Source of the DNA: Phlebotomus papatasi
Taxonomy: Eukaryota; Arthropoda; Insecta; Diptera; Psychodidae
DNA: 64,000 bases
NCBI RefSeq assembly: GCF_024763615.1
Contig: NC_077223.1
Span: 22,258,001-22,322,000 of the forward strand
Direction of reading: 5' to 3'
The position numbers were made by a program, and so were the translations under genes. This document shows, piece by piece, positions 48,236-58,345 of the stretch (positions are counted from its first letter, which is position 1; every line of letters begins with the position of its first letter). The notes under the pieces were generated by a model that worked only from the letters and a program-made list of their open reading frames with translations, had not been told where the DNA came from and made no database searches.

Positions 48236-48397
48236 GTTAAAATCCTGAAAGCCCTAATGGGCCAATATCCCGAAAGCCAAAATTCCGAATTTCAGGATTC
48301 GATCAGAATTTCAATCATTCGGAATTTTGGCGTTCGAGATTATAGATTTTCGGATTTTGGGTTTCGAGATTTTAGCTACCTCCGGTCAGATTAATTA
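48236..48397. repeat. Element with minisatellite inverted ends, copy 3 (internally deleted)
   Basis: Left AATCCTGAAAGCC units and right TTCGGATTTTGGGTTTCGAG, GCTACCTCCG end; the usual core is mostly missing. Confidence 0.7.
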
Positions 48398-48442
48398 AAA
48401 GAATATGGGAAAAAATATGAAGTGTTCGAAACTAAACAGAGT

Positions 48443-49323
48443 CCTCTCGTTCAGTAATAACTTTTCCGATTTGAGAGCTCTCTCCGGTTGAGGTTTTTCC
48501 TTTACCGATTCGAAGGTAAATTAGAGAGAACTTACCTAAAAACCCGTTGGAAGTTCGAACGTTTAAACCGACGAGTTACACAAAAATGAGCAAGTTCATG
48601 AAAAGGACATTTAGGGTAAGTGTGCCAAATTTCGGCATAGTTGCATGCAAGCGCCAAAGTCTCAAGTTTGAAATGTAGTATTTTTAATGCAAATTGAATT
48701 TATTTGTTACTTTTTTGCAAGGAGTGTTCCTTGGAACCTTGTAGACAGTCTATCGTCTTTATTTTCTCTAAATTCATTCTTAATACATTCTAAAATGAAT
48801 AAAAATGTTGACATAACATTTGTGGCCTATTTCGGGCACTTTTATTTTCGTAGTTCCTTGCCCTTCCGGAATTCTTCCAATGTCTTTTTTATTGTCTCTT
48901 GTTCGTCGAAGCGACATTTTTTTGTTATTTTTTGCGTTATATTATTTCTAGAGTATGCGAAAACTAAAAATTCATTGAAATTCGAGGAACAAAAAAATAT
49001 GGCCGAAATTGCAAGCTGGCCGGAATTTGGCACACTTACCCTATCTTAATATAATTGAAATTCAAACGTTCTGCCGTTCTGAAATTCCACAAAATGACAC
49101 AAAAATTCACTTTTTGCAACAAACGTTTTCAGTTTACACTCTGTTGTTGACATTGTTGACGATTGAAGTGTCAAGAATATCGAAATTCGAAATGTCAGAA
49201 CAATCAGCGCTAAAGTGGCGGGCATATGAAATTGCAATTTAGGCTTCCGGTGGATTTTCTAATACGTTTGGCTTGACTTTGAAGTGGCTTTGTCTCTTCG
49301 AAAGGTTATTACTAAACGGAGCC
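48443..49323 (-). mobile_element. GTTCAGTAATAACC element, copy C, with nested 425-bp MITE
   Basis: Minus-strand orientation: starts at 49323 with GGCTCCGTTTAGTAATAACC and ends near 48443 with TTATTACTGAACGAGAGGAC. Interrupted by 48614-49041. Confidence 0.85.
48614..49041. mobile_element. 425-bp TA-flanked MITE, family GGGTAAGTGTGCC, copy 5 (nested)
   Basis: Perfect GGGTAAGTGTGCC / GGCACACTTACCC ends flanked by TA; same orientation as copy 4; 428 bp. Confidence 0.95.
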
Positions 49324-49354
49324 AGTGTGTGCAAAGCCTAAAAGTCTTCCCCTA

Positions 49355-50417
49355 CAAGTCTACTGCAAGGCTTTCAATAAATATTAAATCACATCAATTA
49401 AATGATAATGAAAATAAACAATCTTAAGCATAATTGTAGCTCAATTTGGGATTCATGGGTTTTTATAGGGTTGAGAAATAAAATCCAGCACATATACACA
49501 ATTTCCCAACTTGTCTACTTAGTGGAAAGATATGCAAAAGTGTTGTGGAATAAAATCGCAAGAAAATCTCTTAGGCAGAAGCTTTTCTAACTTCTTCGTC
49601 ACTTTCTTCTCTACTCCACATACGCATTTGGTGCTCAAAGTAAAATTTATGGCAGAGCTTTTGCACACAGAAACACTTCTATTCCTAAAATATTTATATC
49701 ACCCTCCGTGCAATATACATAAATACACAATTCCACAGTACTAAAGAGACTTTTTCTCCTCAACCACCCCCAACTTACAGACCCCTTCTCTATCTCTTCT
49801 ACTTAAACTTCCCCTTGCTGTCTTGTTAAATAAATTTGACACTCTGTTCTACGAGAGCTTTTCACTCCCTCAGATGAGGAGCTAGAAAAAAAAGCCACAC
49901 ATATATTGGATGAAAGACAACAAACACTACATGAGACATTTTCGCAATTTTCCCTTGACATTCGCGCGACAGATTTCTAGGGAGAAAGTCACCGCATAAG
50001 AAAGAATATAAGGACAAGGCATGTAATGAAAGTTGATGGCTTAAGACCAAAAGAATGCTGTACCTCTGAACTCTAAAGGCTATAAAAAGGTTCTTGACGG
50101 ATTAAGAACATGTGTCTTAAATGCATTGTTTGTTGAAAGATATTTCATGTGTAATCGGAGTAAATGTTCTGATTTTGGAAATTTATTTCGATGTTGTGTC
50201 AGAACAAATAAGATTTTATTTTAAACAACATTTTTTTACAAAATTCATAAACTACTCATGATCAAAATACAAGACAGGGTAGGGTAGGCAGTTTCGAGAA
50301 TAAATGTATCAAATTCACCACTGTTATTAATTTACATTACAAGAGCCTGTTTAAATGGGAATAATTCGAAATTAAACTCCATCAAAGTCTACGAAATATA
50401 TTGGATGCTGAACACAT
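49355..50417. other. Unassigned intronic DNA
   Basis: AT-rich; nothing recognised. Confidence 0.45.
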
Positions 50418-50721
50418 TCCTCTCGTTCAGTAATAACCTTCCCGATTTGAGATCTCTCTCCGGTTGAGGTTTTTCCTTTACCGATTTGAAGGTATATCAG
50501 AGAGAACTTACCAAAAAACCCGTTGGAAGTTCGAACGTTTAAACCTACGAGTTACACAAAAGTGAGCAAGTTCATGAGAAGGACATTTCATTGAATGAAA
50601 TTGCAATTAAAATGTTCTGCCATCCAGGAATTCCACAAAACTACACAAAAATTCACTTTTTGCAGCAAACGTTTGTACCGAGTGGCTTTGTCTCTTCGAA
50701 AGGTTATTACTGAACGGAGCC
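50418..50721 (-). mobile_element. GTTCAGTAATAACC element, copy D, internally deleted
   Basis: Both ends are intact (CCTCTCGTTCAGTAATAACC and GGTTATTACTGAACGGAGCC), but about 240 bp of the centre is missing between GCAGCAAACGTTTG and TACCGAGTGGCTTTG. Confidence 0.85.
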
Positions 50722-52071
50722 ATTCTGGCTTCGAACAATTTTGTTTTCTTCTTTTCCCATATTCTTTTCATGAATCTGATCTAATAGCAATATATTTTAA
50801 TAGCCAGTCTTAAATGACGGATTTCTTGAAAAAATAAGTCATTTTCATTTAAAAAAAAACGTTTGTAAAACATGAAATATTCGAAGGCAGAGTATGTGCG
50901 AATCCTAAAAGCTTTTGCGTGGTGCGAATTATTGCTTAAGAATTTTTAAAATTTCCTCCTGAACTGATTTACTCGCGCCAAAACATATAGTCGAGGGTAG
51001 CGTATTTAAGTGTGACTTGCGGATTAGTGTGATTGCCCAGGACTTGATTGGTAAAATGTACAATGAACCACAATTAATCAGTCAGTATCGAATTCCCTAA
51101 GTGTGTGAATGTCATACCACAAAATCCCAATTATTGACGCTGGAATGAACCTCAAGAATAAGCGTATGATGTCCCCCTGAAGTACCCAAGAGATTCGTGA
51201 ATTAAAATTAAATGAAAAGTAGCAAATATTGTAAATTTAATCAAATAATACAGTGCGATTGTTAAGAATTTCCCATCTTGTTCTACGAGTAGGTCAAAGG
51301 CCCCTTTTCAGAATGTGTCTTTATGATGGAAACGTCCTTAAATCACTGAGTAATTAACTATCCCATAATCCCTTGTCTCATTTAGTGAAAATCTTTTCAA
51401 ACTTTCAAAGAGATTAACATGTACAGTTTATACTTCATGAGAGAAAACCTTAACAAAAACAGATAAATAAAATAATCAGCTAAGAGCAAAACCTGTTGCA
51501 TTTCTAAACTCTAAACTAGCAGAAATGCATAGCTAAGATCATAGGAACTACTTACGAGAGAAAAACAACTTTAAGGCAGCGTCTTATGCTTAGTATGAGA
51601 TATTTCTTCCGAATTATATCTGAAATGTTTCTTGAAGAAGTCCACTTTCTTCTGCAGTCTGATTTGCCTGATTTGCTTTCCGAAAGTCTAACATAACGGA
51701 AGAATTTTGGATATAATATTACTAATAAGTACTATGTATGGCAGAGCATTTCTCCTTAAGAGCATTGATGACAATAAATCTATCAATCTATCTAATTCTA
51801 ATTACTCATCTCCAGTTGTCTTTGTTAGCAAAAAGGGAAGAAAGTCCAAGTGGTGATATTCGTTAGCGAAGTGATACCTCTAAAAACCCTATTTGATTCA
51901 TTTGAACGTATTAGGCAATGATCAATTTAAAAAAAAATCCTCAAAACGATTATTTGAAAGTGTCAAGAGTTGAAACGAATATATCATAATCATCATAATG
52001 ATCAATGCTGGCACAAAATTTAATAGAGGAACTGCCTTCCTGCAAAAGGGATTTCTAGACATGCATAATTA
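50722..52071. other. Unassigned intronic DNA
   Basis: AT-rich; nothing recognised. Confidence 0.45.
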
Positions 52072-52165
52072 ATTCCGTTTAGTAATAACGGTAATAACCT
52101 TTCGAAGAGACTAACTCCAAAACCAAGTCAAACCTATTCGAAAATCTACCGGAAGCCTAAAGTGC

Positions 52166-52965
52166 TCCTAAGGCGACTCTATACGGGGGGGATTTCGAAA
52201 TGCACCGGTGAGTCTCGGGAAATCTCCCTTAGTGGTTCATGCCTGAGATAAATTCTCACCACCCTCAGTTATAAATTCTCCAAGTGTGCCCTAACTAAAA
52301 TACATAGTCTGGAAGACTTTCTATTTTATTTCGAAATGTTTCAAACGTCAATCACACAGTGTTTTACAATCAAAGAATTTGTTAAAGAGTAGTAAAGTTA
52401 ATATTTCACGGGAAACCATCCATATTGGATAACGTCCCATCAAATAAAGAAAATAATAATAATAAAGTTAATATTTATGCCTGGTGACGAACACTTTATA
52501 AGGAAGAGGAGATGGGGCACACATCCTCTATATCAAAACCGTCCTACCGCAGGATTTTATGCCAATATTGTTGCTAAATTAAGAAAATATCCTAATTTTT
52601 TTATTTTTCTATAAATCAACTTTATTCTATTTAACTATTTCGACTATTTCTTTATTTCGATTTAAGAATATCTATTTAACAATTCGACCATATTCTAATA
52701 AAATTAAACGATACATTCAGAAGAGTAATCGATACCGTGTGTGTATTTCACCTGCTTTTCGACTTTTGATAACTTTGAAAATAGTTCACGAGAAAAAAAC
52801 TCTCTTGAAAAACAAAAAAAAAAATTTAAACAAATGGAGCTTTCGAAGAGGGAGATTTAAGCGCCAAAAGATAGGTAAACTGCACCGGTCTAAAGCTCAA
52901 TGGGGGACTTTTGTGTCAAAATGGCGGTTTCGAAATAAAATCCCCCCGTTTAGATACTCCTTAAC
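52166..52965. mobile_element. 800-bp element with TATACGGGGGG-type ends, nested in copy E
   Basis: Left TCCTAAGGCGACTCTATACG, GGGGGGATTT and right-end complement GTTAAGGAGTATCTAAACGG, GGGGATTTTATTTCG are imperfect inverted ends. GTGC is repeated on both sides (52162-52165, 52966-52969). It contains the retro-insertion at 52407. No transposase recognised. Confidence 0.7.
52393..52476 (+). mobile_element. Retro-insertion of 56 bp with a 14-bp target duplication, copy 2
   Basis: The duplicated target TAAAGTTAATATTT is perfect at 52393-52406 and 52463-52476. The 56-bp insert (52407-52462) starts CACGGGAAACCATCC, has an ATCC-ATATT-GGAT hairpin and ends AATAATAATAA. This is target-primed reverse transcription of a very short RNA 3' end. 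Confidence 0.85.
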
Positions 52966-53436
52966 GTGCAAGTTCATATACACGCCGCTTTAGCGCTGAT
53001 TGTTCTGCCATTTCGAATTTCGATATTCCTGACACTTCAATTGTCAAGGATGTCAACAACAGTGTGCAAACATTTGCTGCAAAAAGTGGATTTTTGTGTA
53101 GTTTTCTGGAATTGCAGGATGGAAGAACGTTTGAATTGCAATTTCATTGAAATAAATGTCCATTTCATGAACTTGCTCACTTTTGTGTAACTCTTTGGTT
53201 TAAAAGTTCGCTTCCAACGGATTTTTAGATAAGTTTTCTCTGATATTCCTTCGAATCGGTAAAGGAAAAACCACAACCGGAGAGAGCTTTCAAATCGGGA
53301 AGGTTATTTACTGAATGAGAGGATTTTTTTTCTTATTCACGGATCGGGTTATCAATCCTATGCCCTGTGGAATCAAAAGCAGTGAAGTTCACTCGATGCA
53401 ATTCGAAATTCGAACAACTATGCCAGTGCACAGTGA

Positions 53437-53570
53437 TATGCACCGGTAAAATTTGAAAAATCTCCCCTCAAATGGTTTGTTTCTGAGATAAAATCCCCCT
53501 GCCAACTGTTATAATCCTCCGAATTATGTCTTGACTAAAATAGAAAATCTAGTACACTTTCTATTAAAAC
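53437..53570. repeat. Partial copy of the TATACGGGGGG element interior
   Basis: Matches 52203-52330 in order: TGCACCGGT, AAATCTCCCYT, CTGAGATAAA, TCCNAATTATG/TGTGCCYT, GACTAAAATA, ACTTTCTATT. Confidence 0.65.
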
Positions 53571-53812
53571 TTAAAATTGATTTTATGCCAAGATTTAAAT
53601 AATTACTAAACGACAAAGTATCAATGGTTTTATAGTTTTTTGTTGATAATAATTTAAATAGCAAGGGAAAATCCCAAAAACACTTTTATATTATATCTTC
53701 TTAAAGAGTAAAGTCTTTAAAGATAGAACTCATAAATATATCATCTAAGAAAGTGCGTGAAGTACCCTCGTTATTCACATTAATGTAGGAAAATAAATCG
53801 ATAAGATCTTAC
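53571..53812. other. Unassigned intronic DNA beside the 53813 donor
   Basis: AT-rich; nothing recognised. Confidence 0.4.
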
Positions 53813-53900
53813 CTTTGCGTAATCAATCTTGAGTGTGCAGCATCCTGAATAGATGTCAGCTCCATTGAGATTATCACGGGCTCTTGTGGCAGATTCAATA
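53813..53900 (-). CDS. sm: hnRNP L / smooth exon encoding the C-terminal part of RRM2 (partial gene)
   Basis: Internal coding exon of an hnRNP L-family splicing regulator (Drosophila smooth), a nuclear RNA-binding protein with several RRMs that binds CA-rich RNA. Read on the minus strand it is one base plus 29 codons: I-E-S-A-T-R-A-R-D-N then LNGADIYSGCCTLKIDYAK, which is the last helix and beta-4 strand of RRM2 in this family (human HNRNPL has a nearly identical NGADIYSGCCTLKI segment). The exon ends on a complete codon (AAG) followed by the donor GTAAGATC. The acceptor chosen is ATTTGACAG just above 53900. It is poor in pyrimidines, so the 5' edge is less certain than the 3' edge, but the codons further upstream no longer match the expected residues before Phe-Asp-Ser. 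The exon joins in frame to 27233-27293. Exons for RRM1 and the first half of RRM2 must lie beyond 64000 or be unrecognised. Confidence 0.9.
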
Positions 53901-55249
53901 CTGTCAAATGTATTATTCCGGGCAATTTACATCAATGGAGTGCCAGGACTTTAGTTAAGGATCAAAGTATTTGCAACAGTATGATCTTTTTTTTTCTTGC
54001 TATTCACTTTGTAAAGTTGAACAAATTTAGTGGAAAATTGAGGAAATTTCTCACAATATAGCATCAAATTTGATATTTAAGCTTCAGCAGTTGAGGTGAT
54101 AAATCACAGTACATAAAACAGTATACTGCCGTAATTATAAATGCTGATGAAATATACTTTTCTCTAATACACCAATTATTCAAATACAGTCAATTTTTCT
54201 TTCATTTTCACACCATTGAATAAGATAGTTCAGATGCCTAAAGGAATTTCTCATGAAGAATCTCGCATGTTGGGGTAAAAAGTGAAATTGAACATGAGAT
54301 TGAGAGTAATTTTTTTTCTTCTCTTCTGTGCTGTAAATATTTCATTCAATACCAAAATCACTCAAAGTGCTACATTGAATGAAAAGTTATGAGAATTATA
54401 AACATTAAATCCAACTGCTTACTAACCCACATAAAAGAAATCTTATGTACCAAGTGAATTATGGGTAAGATTGCCAATAAAACGCAATGTGCACGTCTAA
54501 TAATTTCAATAATAAAACAATTAAATAATTTCTCACGTTCGACCTGAAGGAACACGTTAAGAAAATTGTCGAATTGTTTGTAGCTAAAAAAAGGCTAAAT
54601 TTCCTACAAAATTTTATACTCTACTGTCATATCAGGAAGAGAGTTTCTTGCGAAAGTGGCACAAAATTGTAATAATATCAACTTTCGAGATTCATCGTTC
54701 GTCTCTAGGGAAGACTAAAAACTTTTTTTTTGGATGTGCTTTCGAGTGACAACAATGAAAAAGCTCGCTATACGCATACTAAACTCAAGTAATGGGGTAA
54801 TTAAATGAAAATATTTACACACAATTTATCTTCCCACACACAAAGTCCCCTTCAAACAGCATTCTAATCGTTCACTTACATCAATGAAGCTAGCATTAAC
54901 ATACATTCACTTAAACAGCTTAAAGATATACCATAAAAATATGTGTTGATATCCGAATAAAATAATTTCCACATGGTTTCCGAATGAAAAACCTTTAATG
55001 TGAAGTCTTATTCCTTTGAATGCGAATTTAAAGTAGCTGCTTAAAATTCGAATCATTTTAAACCATTTTTCATTATTTTGAATAACACTTAAATTTTATT
55101 AAAATTTGAAATTTTTCCGTAAAATTCAGTATAGAAAAAACATGGGTAATTTTTACAACGATAAATCGCTAACACAGACGACTAAAATTTTTAGAGCCGA
55201 AAAAATTTTTAACCCAACAAATTATTGAAGCTTTTTTATAGCGGATCGC
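53901..55249 (-). other. Start of the upstream smooth intron (minus strand), unassigned
   Basis: The sequence beyond the acceptor at 53900 carries no readable RRM2 first half, so this is intron. AT-rich, no repeat recognised. Confidence 0.5.
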
Positions 55250-55578
55250 CGTCAAGATCCCAAAAGCCAAAATCCCGAAAGCCAAAAACCAGAAAACCAA
55301 AATCAAGAAAGCCAAAATCCCAAATGCACTAAAATCCCGAAAGCCAAAATCCCGAAAGCCGAAAACCTGAACACCAAAATCCCGAAAGCCAAAATCCCGA
55401 ATTCTTAACAGTATCATAGATACTCCCACGATTGCATCCGCGTTTGCTGCAGGCAAAGGAAAATTTTCTGTGTTTTGAGAAATTATTCTACAGACACATT
55501 ATCCTCCGTATAATTTCATCCCCTTCGGGATTTTCAACATTCGGGATTTTGGGGTACGGGATTTTGAGTGGCTCCGTT
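55250..55578. repeat. Element with minisatellite inverted ends, copy 4
   Basis: The left arm has about nine CCGAAAGCCAAAATC-type units (55255-55405). The core is ATACTCCCACGATTGCA to ATAATTTCATCCCCTT. The right arm has only two inverse units, ending TGGCTCCG. The arms are very unequal in length. Confidence 0.85.
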
Positions 55579-55623
55579 TATAGCATGTTGCCGCCTTTAC
55601 ACCAATACAAATTTTTGACTATA

Positions 55624-56023
55624 AGGGAAGAGCACCCCGGATCGGAATGTTAAGGGACATGCTCGATATTTAGTTGAAAATATAAGCCTCAAAATACTAT
55701 TTGGTATCTTTGTGTATGCTAATTGGTACATTAGTGATCCATTTAACTATATCTGTGCATTTGAGTTTTAAATTTTTACAATAAATAAAAAGTAGATGTA
55801 ATTGCAACTATGTACTTTGTACCTAGGTTCGTCACGAATTCAATCAGGTGTCTCACGGAAATTTGATTTTATAAATTAAATCAGAGCTAATGCAGTGCAT
55901 TCTTGTTAGAGTTAATTGGTAAAAATTAGCTAATAATTTTTAAAAATTCATTTGATTTGGAGCAACAATAAAGTAATAAACTGACGATCCGAGGAACACT
56001 GCCGATCTCTGGTACTCTTCCCT
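55624..56023. mobile_element. TA-flanked 400-bp MITE with AAGGGAAGAGNACC ends
   Basis: AGGGAAGAGCACCCCGGATC and the complement AGGGAAGAGTACCAGAGATC; TA on both sides (55622-55623, 56024-56025). Confidence 0.8.
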
Positions 56024-56050
56024 TATATTCTGGAATTTAATACTTCAATA

Positions 56051-56990
56051 AAGGTGTCTACACATTATGACAAATTTCTGTCAAAAATGAGCTTCAAGAA
56101 GTGAACATCAAAAAATTTGCCTACATATTGGTATGAATTTTTGACAAAAAGATGGGTTTTTGAAGAAAATTTGTCTAATATCTAGCCAATTTCTTTAAAA
56201 AAACATATCCAATTCAAAGTAATTTCCATCAAAAATTTTTGAAGGAAATTACCCTCTACACATTGGAACTAATTTCATCAAAGTCATTTTTGACAGAATT
56301 CTTGAAGGAAACCTTTAAAATTCAAGATTGTTTCTCTTGAAAATTTGTTGTTTTCCGACGGAAATAGTGAGAAAAGCGTGTGGTTAAGTTCCTTGGGATA
56401 GTATTTAGTGAATTTGCACGGCAAATTTTCCAAAAATGCAAAAGAAGAGTGTTTTTTTTTTTTGGAGATGTTGTTCGTAGTGGAATCCGATTTGAAGGAA
56501 CATTTCCTCTAATTTTTCTCTAGAAATTGCCAGAAGTTAATGCATCAGTGTACAAAGCCACTGTACTGAAGAACACCTCAGGAATACACAGTTGCAATGA
56601 TTTCCGTCAATATCTAGAGGAAAATCAGAGGAAGTGTTCCTTCAAAGGCTGGGTTGGATTCCACCGGGAACGACATTTCCAGAAAAACACTCTTCCTTCG
56701 CATTTTCGGGAAATTTTCCACATAATTTCACTAAATACTATCCCAAGGAACTTCCACAAACATTTTTCTCGCTTTTTTTTTTCAACAGAGAAATAACAAA
56801 TTTTCATGAAAAGCAATTACAAGAGCAAGAGACTTGGGAATGACAGCAATCTGTCAAGAATTTTTGATGGAAAATAAACCCAAATGTGGAGGCATTTTTT
56901 TTCCTAAAATTCCTTCAAAAGTGGGAATTTCTCTTTCAAGAATTCTTGAAATAATTTTTGATGAAATCAGCTCTAATGTGTAGACACCTT
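56051..56990. mobile_element. Large foldback element with AAGGTGTCTACACATTA ends, 940 bp
   Basis: The ends AAGGTGTCTACACATTA and TAATGTGTAGACACCTT are perfect complements, and inverted similarity continues through nearly the whole element. For example GTTCCTTGGGATAGTATTTA (left) pairs with TAAATACTATCCCAAGGAAC (right), and GTGGAATCC pairs with GGATTCCAC. The centre is near 56520-56620. Open frames inside are by-products of the palindrome. Confidence 0.9.
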
Positions 56991-57799
56991 AATAATACTC
57001 AAAATGTATAAAAAATGCCACATATATATAACTCCTAATCAATCGAACAGTTGCATAGAACTTCCAGTCTGAATGTCTCCTAAAATTTTTTTGACAATTT
57101 CTTAAGCTTTCGCAGCATCTTGGGACCCATAAAGAGATATTGGTATTGATATTGGTATTCCCTATTTATAATCCCTATTGGTCACGTAAAATATCCCGTT
57201 AGAATTGACAATTGGGAGCAAGGTGGGGTAAGAGCTACAACTATCAATTAAGATAAAAAATATTGATTTTACTGTATAATGATGATTAATATGGTATCTC
57301 CACGATTAAAAAAAACTAATACAATCCCGATGATATGATGAACTAATACAATCCCCAGATGATGAGTGTGATCCACAAATCCGGAAGATTAAATTCTCTG
57401 ACAGCATTCCAGTTTTGAGTGCACCCATAGTTGAAAATGAGTTCATATTTGCCAATTTTAATGCTTGAACTCCACAAAGAGAGCAATATTATATTAAGTT
57501 ATAATATTATTTTATATATATTTTTCTACCCCTTATCCCTTAAAGCCGTCTTCAGATTAGAAGTTTAGTTCAGTTCCCGAAGGTCTCAGAATCTTAAATG
57601 GCAACCAAATTTATTGCTTTTTCAGAATCTATTAGGTCATTTGTCCTTAATAAACCAATCCTAAGTTAAATTTTCCAATATATCTTGACTAATAAGGTAA
57701 TAAGATATTATAACAGTTAAGCCATATGGCTAAGCCTTAAGTCTTAAGTCTGAAGCCCGTATAAGGAGTCGTATTTTTGCAAAATTTTGTAAATCTAAA
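56991..57799. other. Unassigned intronic DNA
   Basis: The segment 57540-57770 shares scattered blocks with 12290-12480 in inverse orientation (GTTCAGTTCCCGAAGGTCTC versus GACCTTCGGGAACTGG), an old repeat of unknown class. Otherwise nothing recognised. Confidence 0.4.
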
Positions 57800-58345
57800 A
57801 TTTCGAGTTGTTTTACGTCACGATCTTTGAACCGTTTGTTTATCCGGCCGTTGCCAAGCCTAGACCTGAAAAGGCTAGAGATAGAGACTTGGAATCTTTG
57901 GGGTACTCTCCAGTTAAATCGACCTTAGGACCATTAACATGCCCCTCATTACTCCTCCTCCCCCATCAAGTCCTTTTCCCCTGGCGTCGTGTATTTTTTT
58001 TCATTTTCGGATATGTTTTATAGGCTTTCCAAGCGGACATTTTGTTTTTCAAGATCAAAAGTTAAAAAGGCGCTAGCGAGCCTATTTCTCAACCAAAGGA
58101 GTCATATTTAGGCTTGTTGGAAAGGTTTTGGAATTTCTTACAATTCTGAAACGATTCCCATCGGGTATGAGCCGGTACTAACCGGTTGTGAACCGACAAG
58201 TAATTTTTGTCCGCAATTCAATTCTAAATATTACATTTCAGCTACTTTTGGTGATCTTCTGAGTGATTCATGAACCTGTTCAAATTGGTTGTAAATCAGT
58301 AAACGGTAATTGATGCGAAAGTACTTTTAAAATATAGTATCGAAG
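57800..58345. repeat. Diverged copy of the AACGGTAAGAGATAT repeat
   Basis: Shares CATTTTCGGATATGTTTTAT, CAAGCGGACATTT, ATGAGCCGGTACTAACCGG and AACGGTAATTGATGCGAAAG with the 18105 and 40540 groups. Confidence 0.55.

Larger units (their letters stand above)
47247..49352. mobile_element. Outer TA-flanked element with GGGGAGAGCTTTTAGG ends, 2.1 kb, filled with nested copies
   Basis: GGGGAGAGCTTTTAGGTTTA at the left and the complement GGGGAAGACTTTTAGGCTTT at the right share TTAGG-TTNGCAYACACT and are flanked by TA (47245-47246, 49353-49354). Inside lie three copies of the GTTCAGTAATAACC family and further nested elements. Confidence 0.7.
52072..53323 (+). mobile_element. GTTCAGTAATAACC element, copy E, split by an 800-bp element
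   Basis: The left part (52072-52165) and right part (52966-53323) join to give the same body as copy A. The break falls at AAAGTGC in the consensus GCCTAAAGTGCAAGTTC. Confidence 0.85.
27294..53812 (-). other. sm: Long intron of the smooth/hnRNP L orthologue (about 26.5 kb)
   Basis: This interval separates two exons that splice in phase, so it is the intron within the RRM2-linker junction. It begins (minus strand) with GTAAGATC next to 53813 and ends with a pyrimidine-rich TTTCTATTTACAG next to 27293. Its content is repeats plus AT-rich DNA, listed separately. No conserved exon was recognised inside. Very long introns are known for Drosophila smooth, which fits. Confidence 0.85.

Noticed and set aside
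53901..53930. Extending the smooth exon upstream through A-R-N-N-T-F-D
   Set aside because: The family has a V-E-F-D type sequence there, which this does not encode, while TTTGACAG gives an acceptor at the expected place; kept as an uncertainty on the 5' edge.
56527..56843. Frames in the middle of the 56-57 kb region as genes
   Set aside because: They lie inside the arms of the large foldback element and appear on both strands because of the palindrome.
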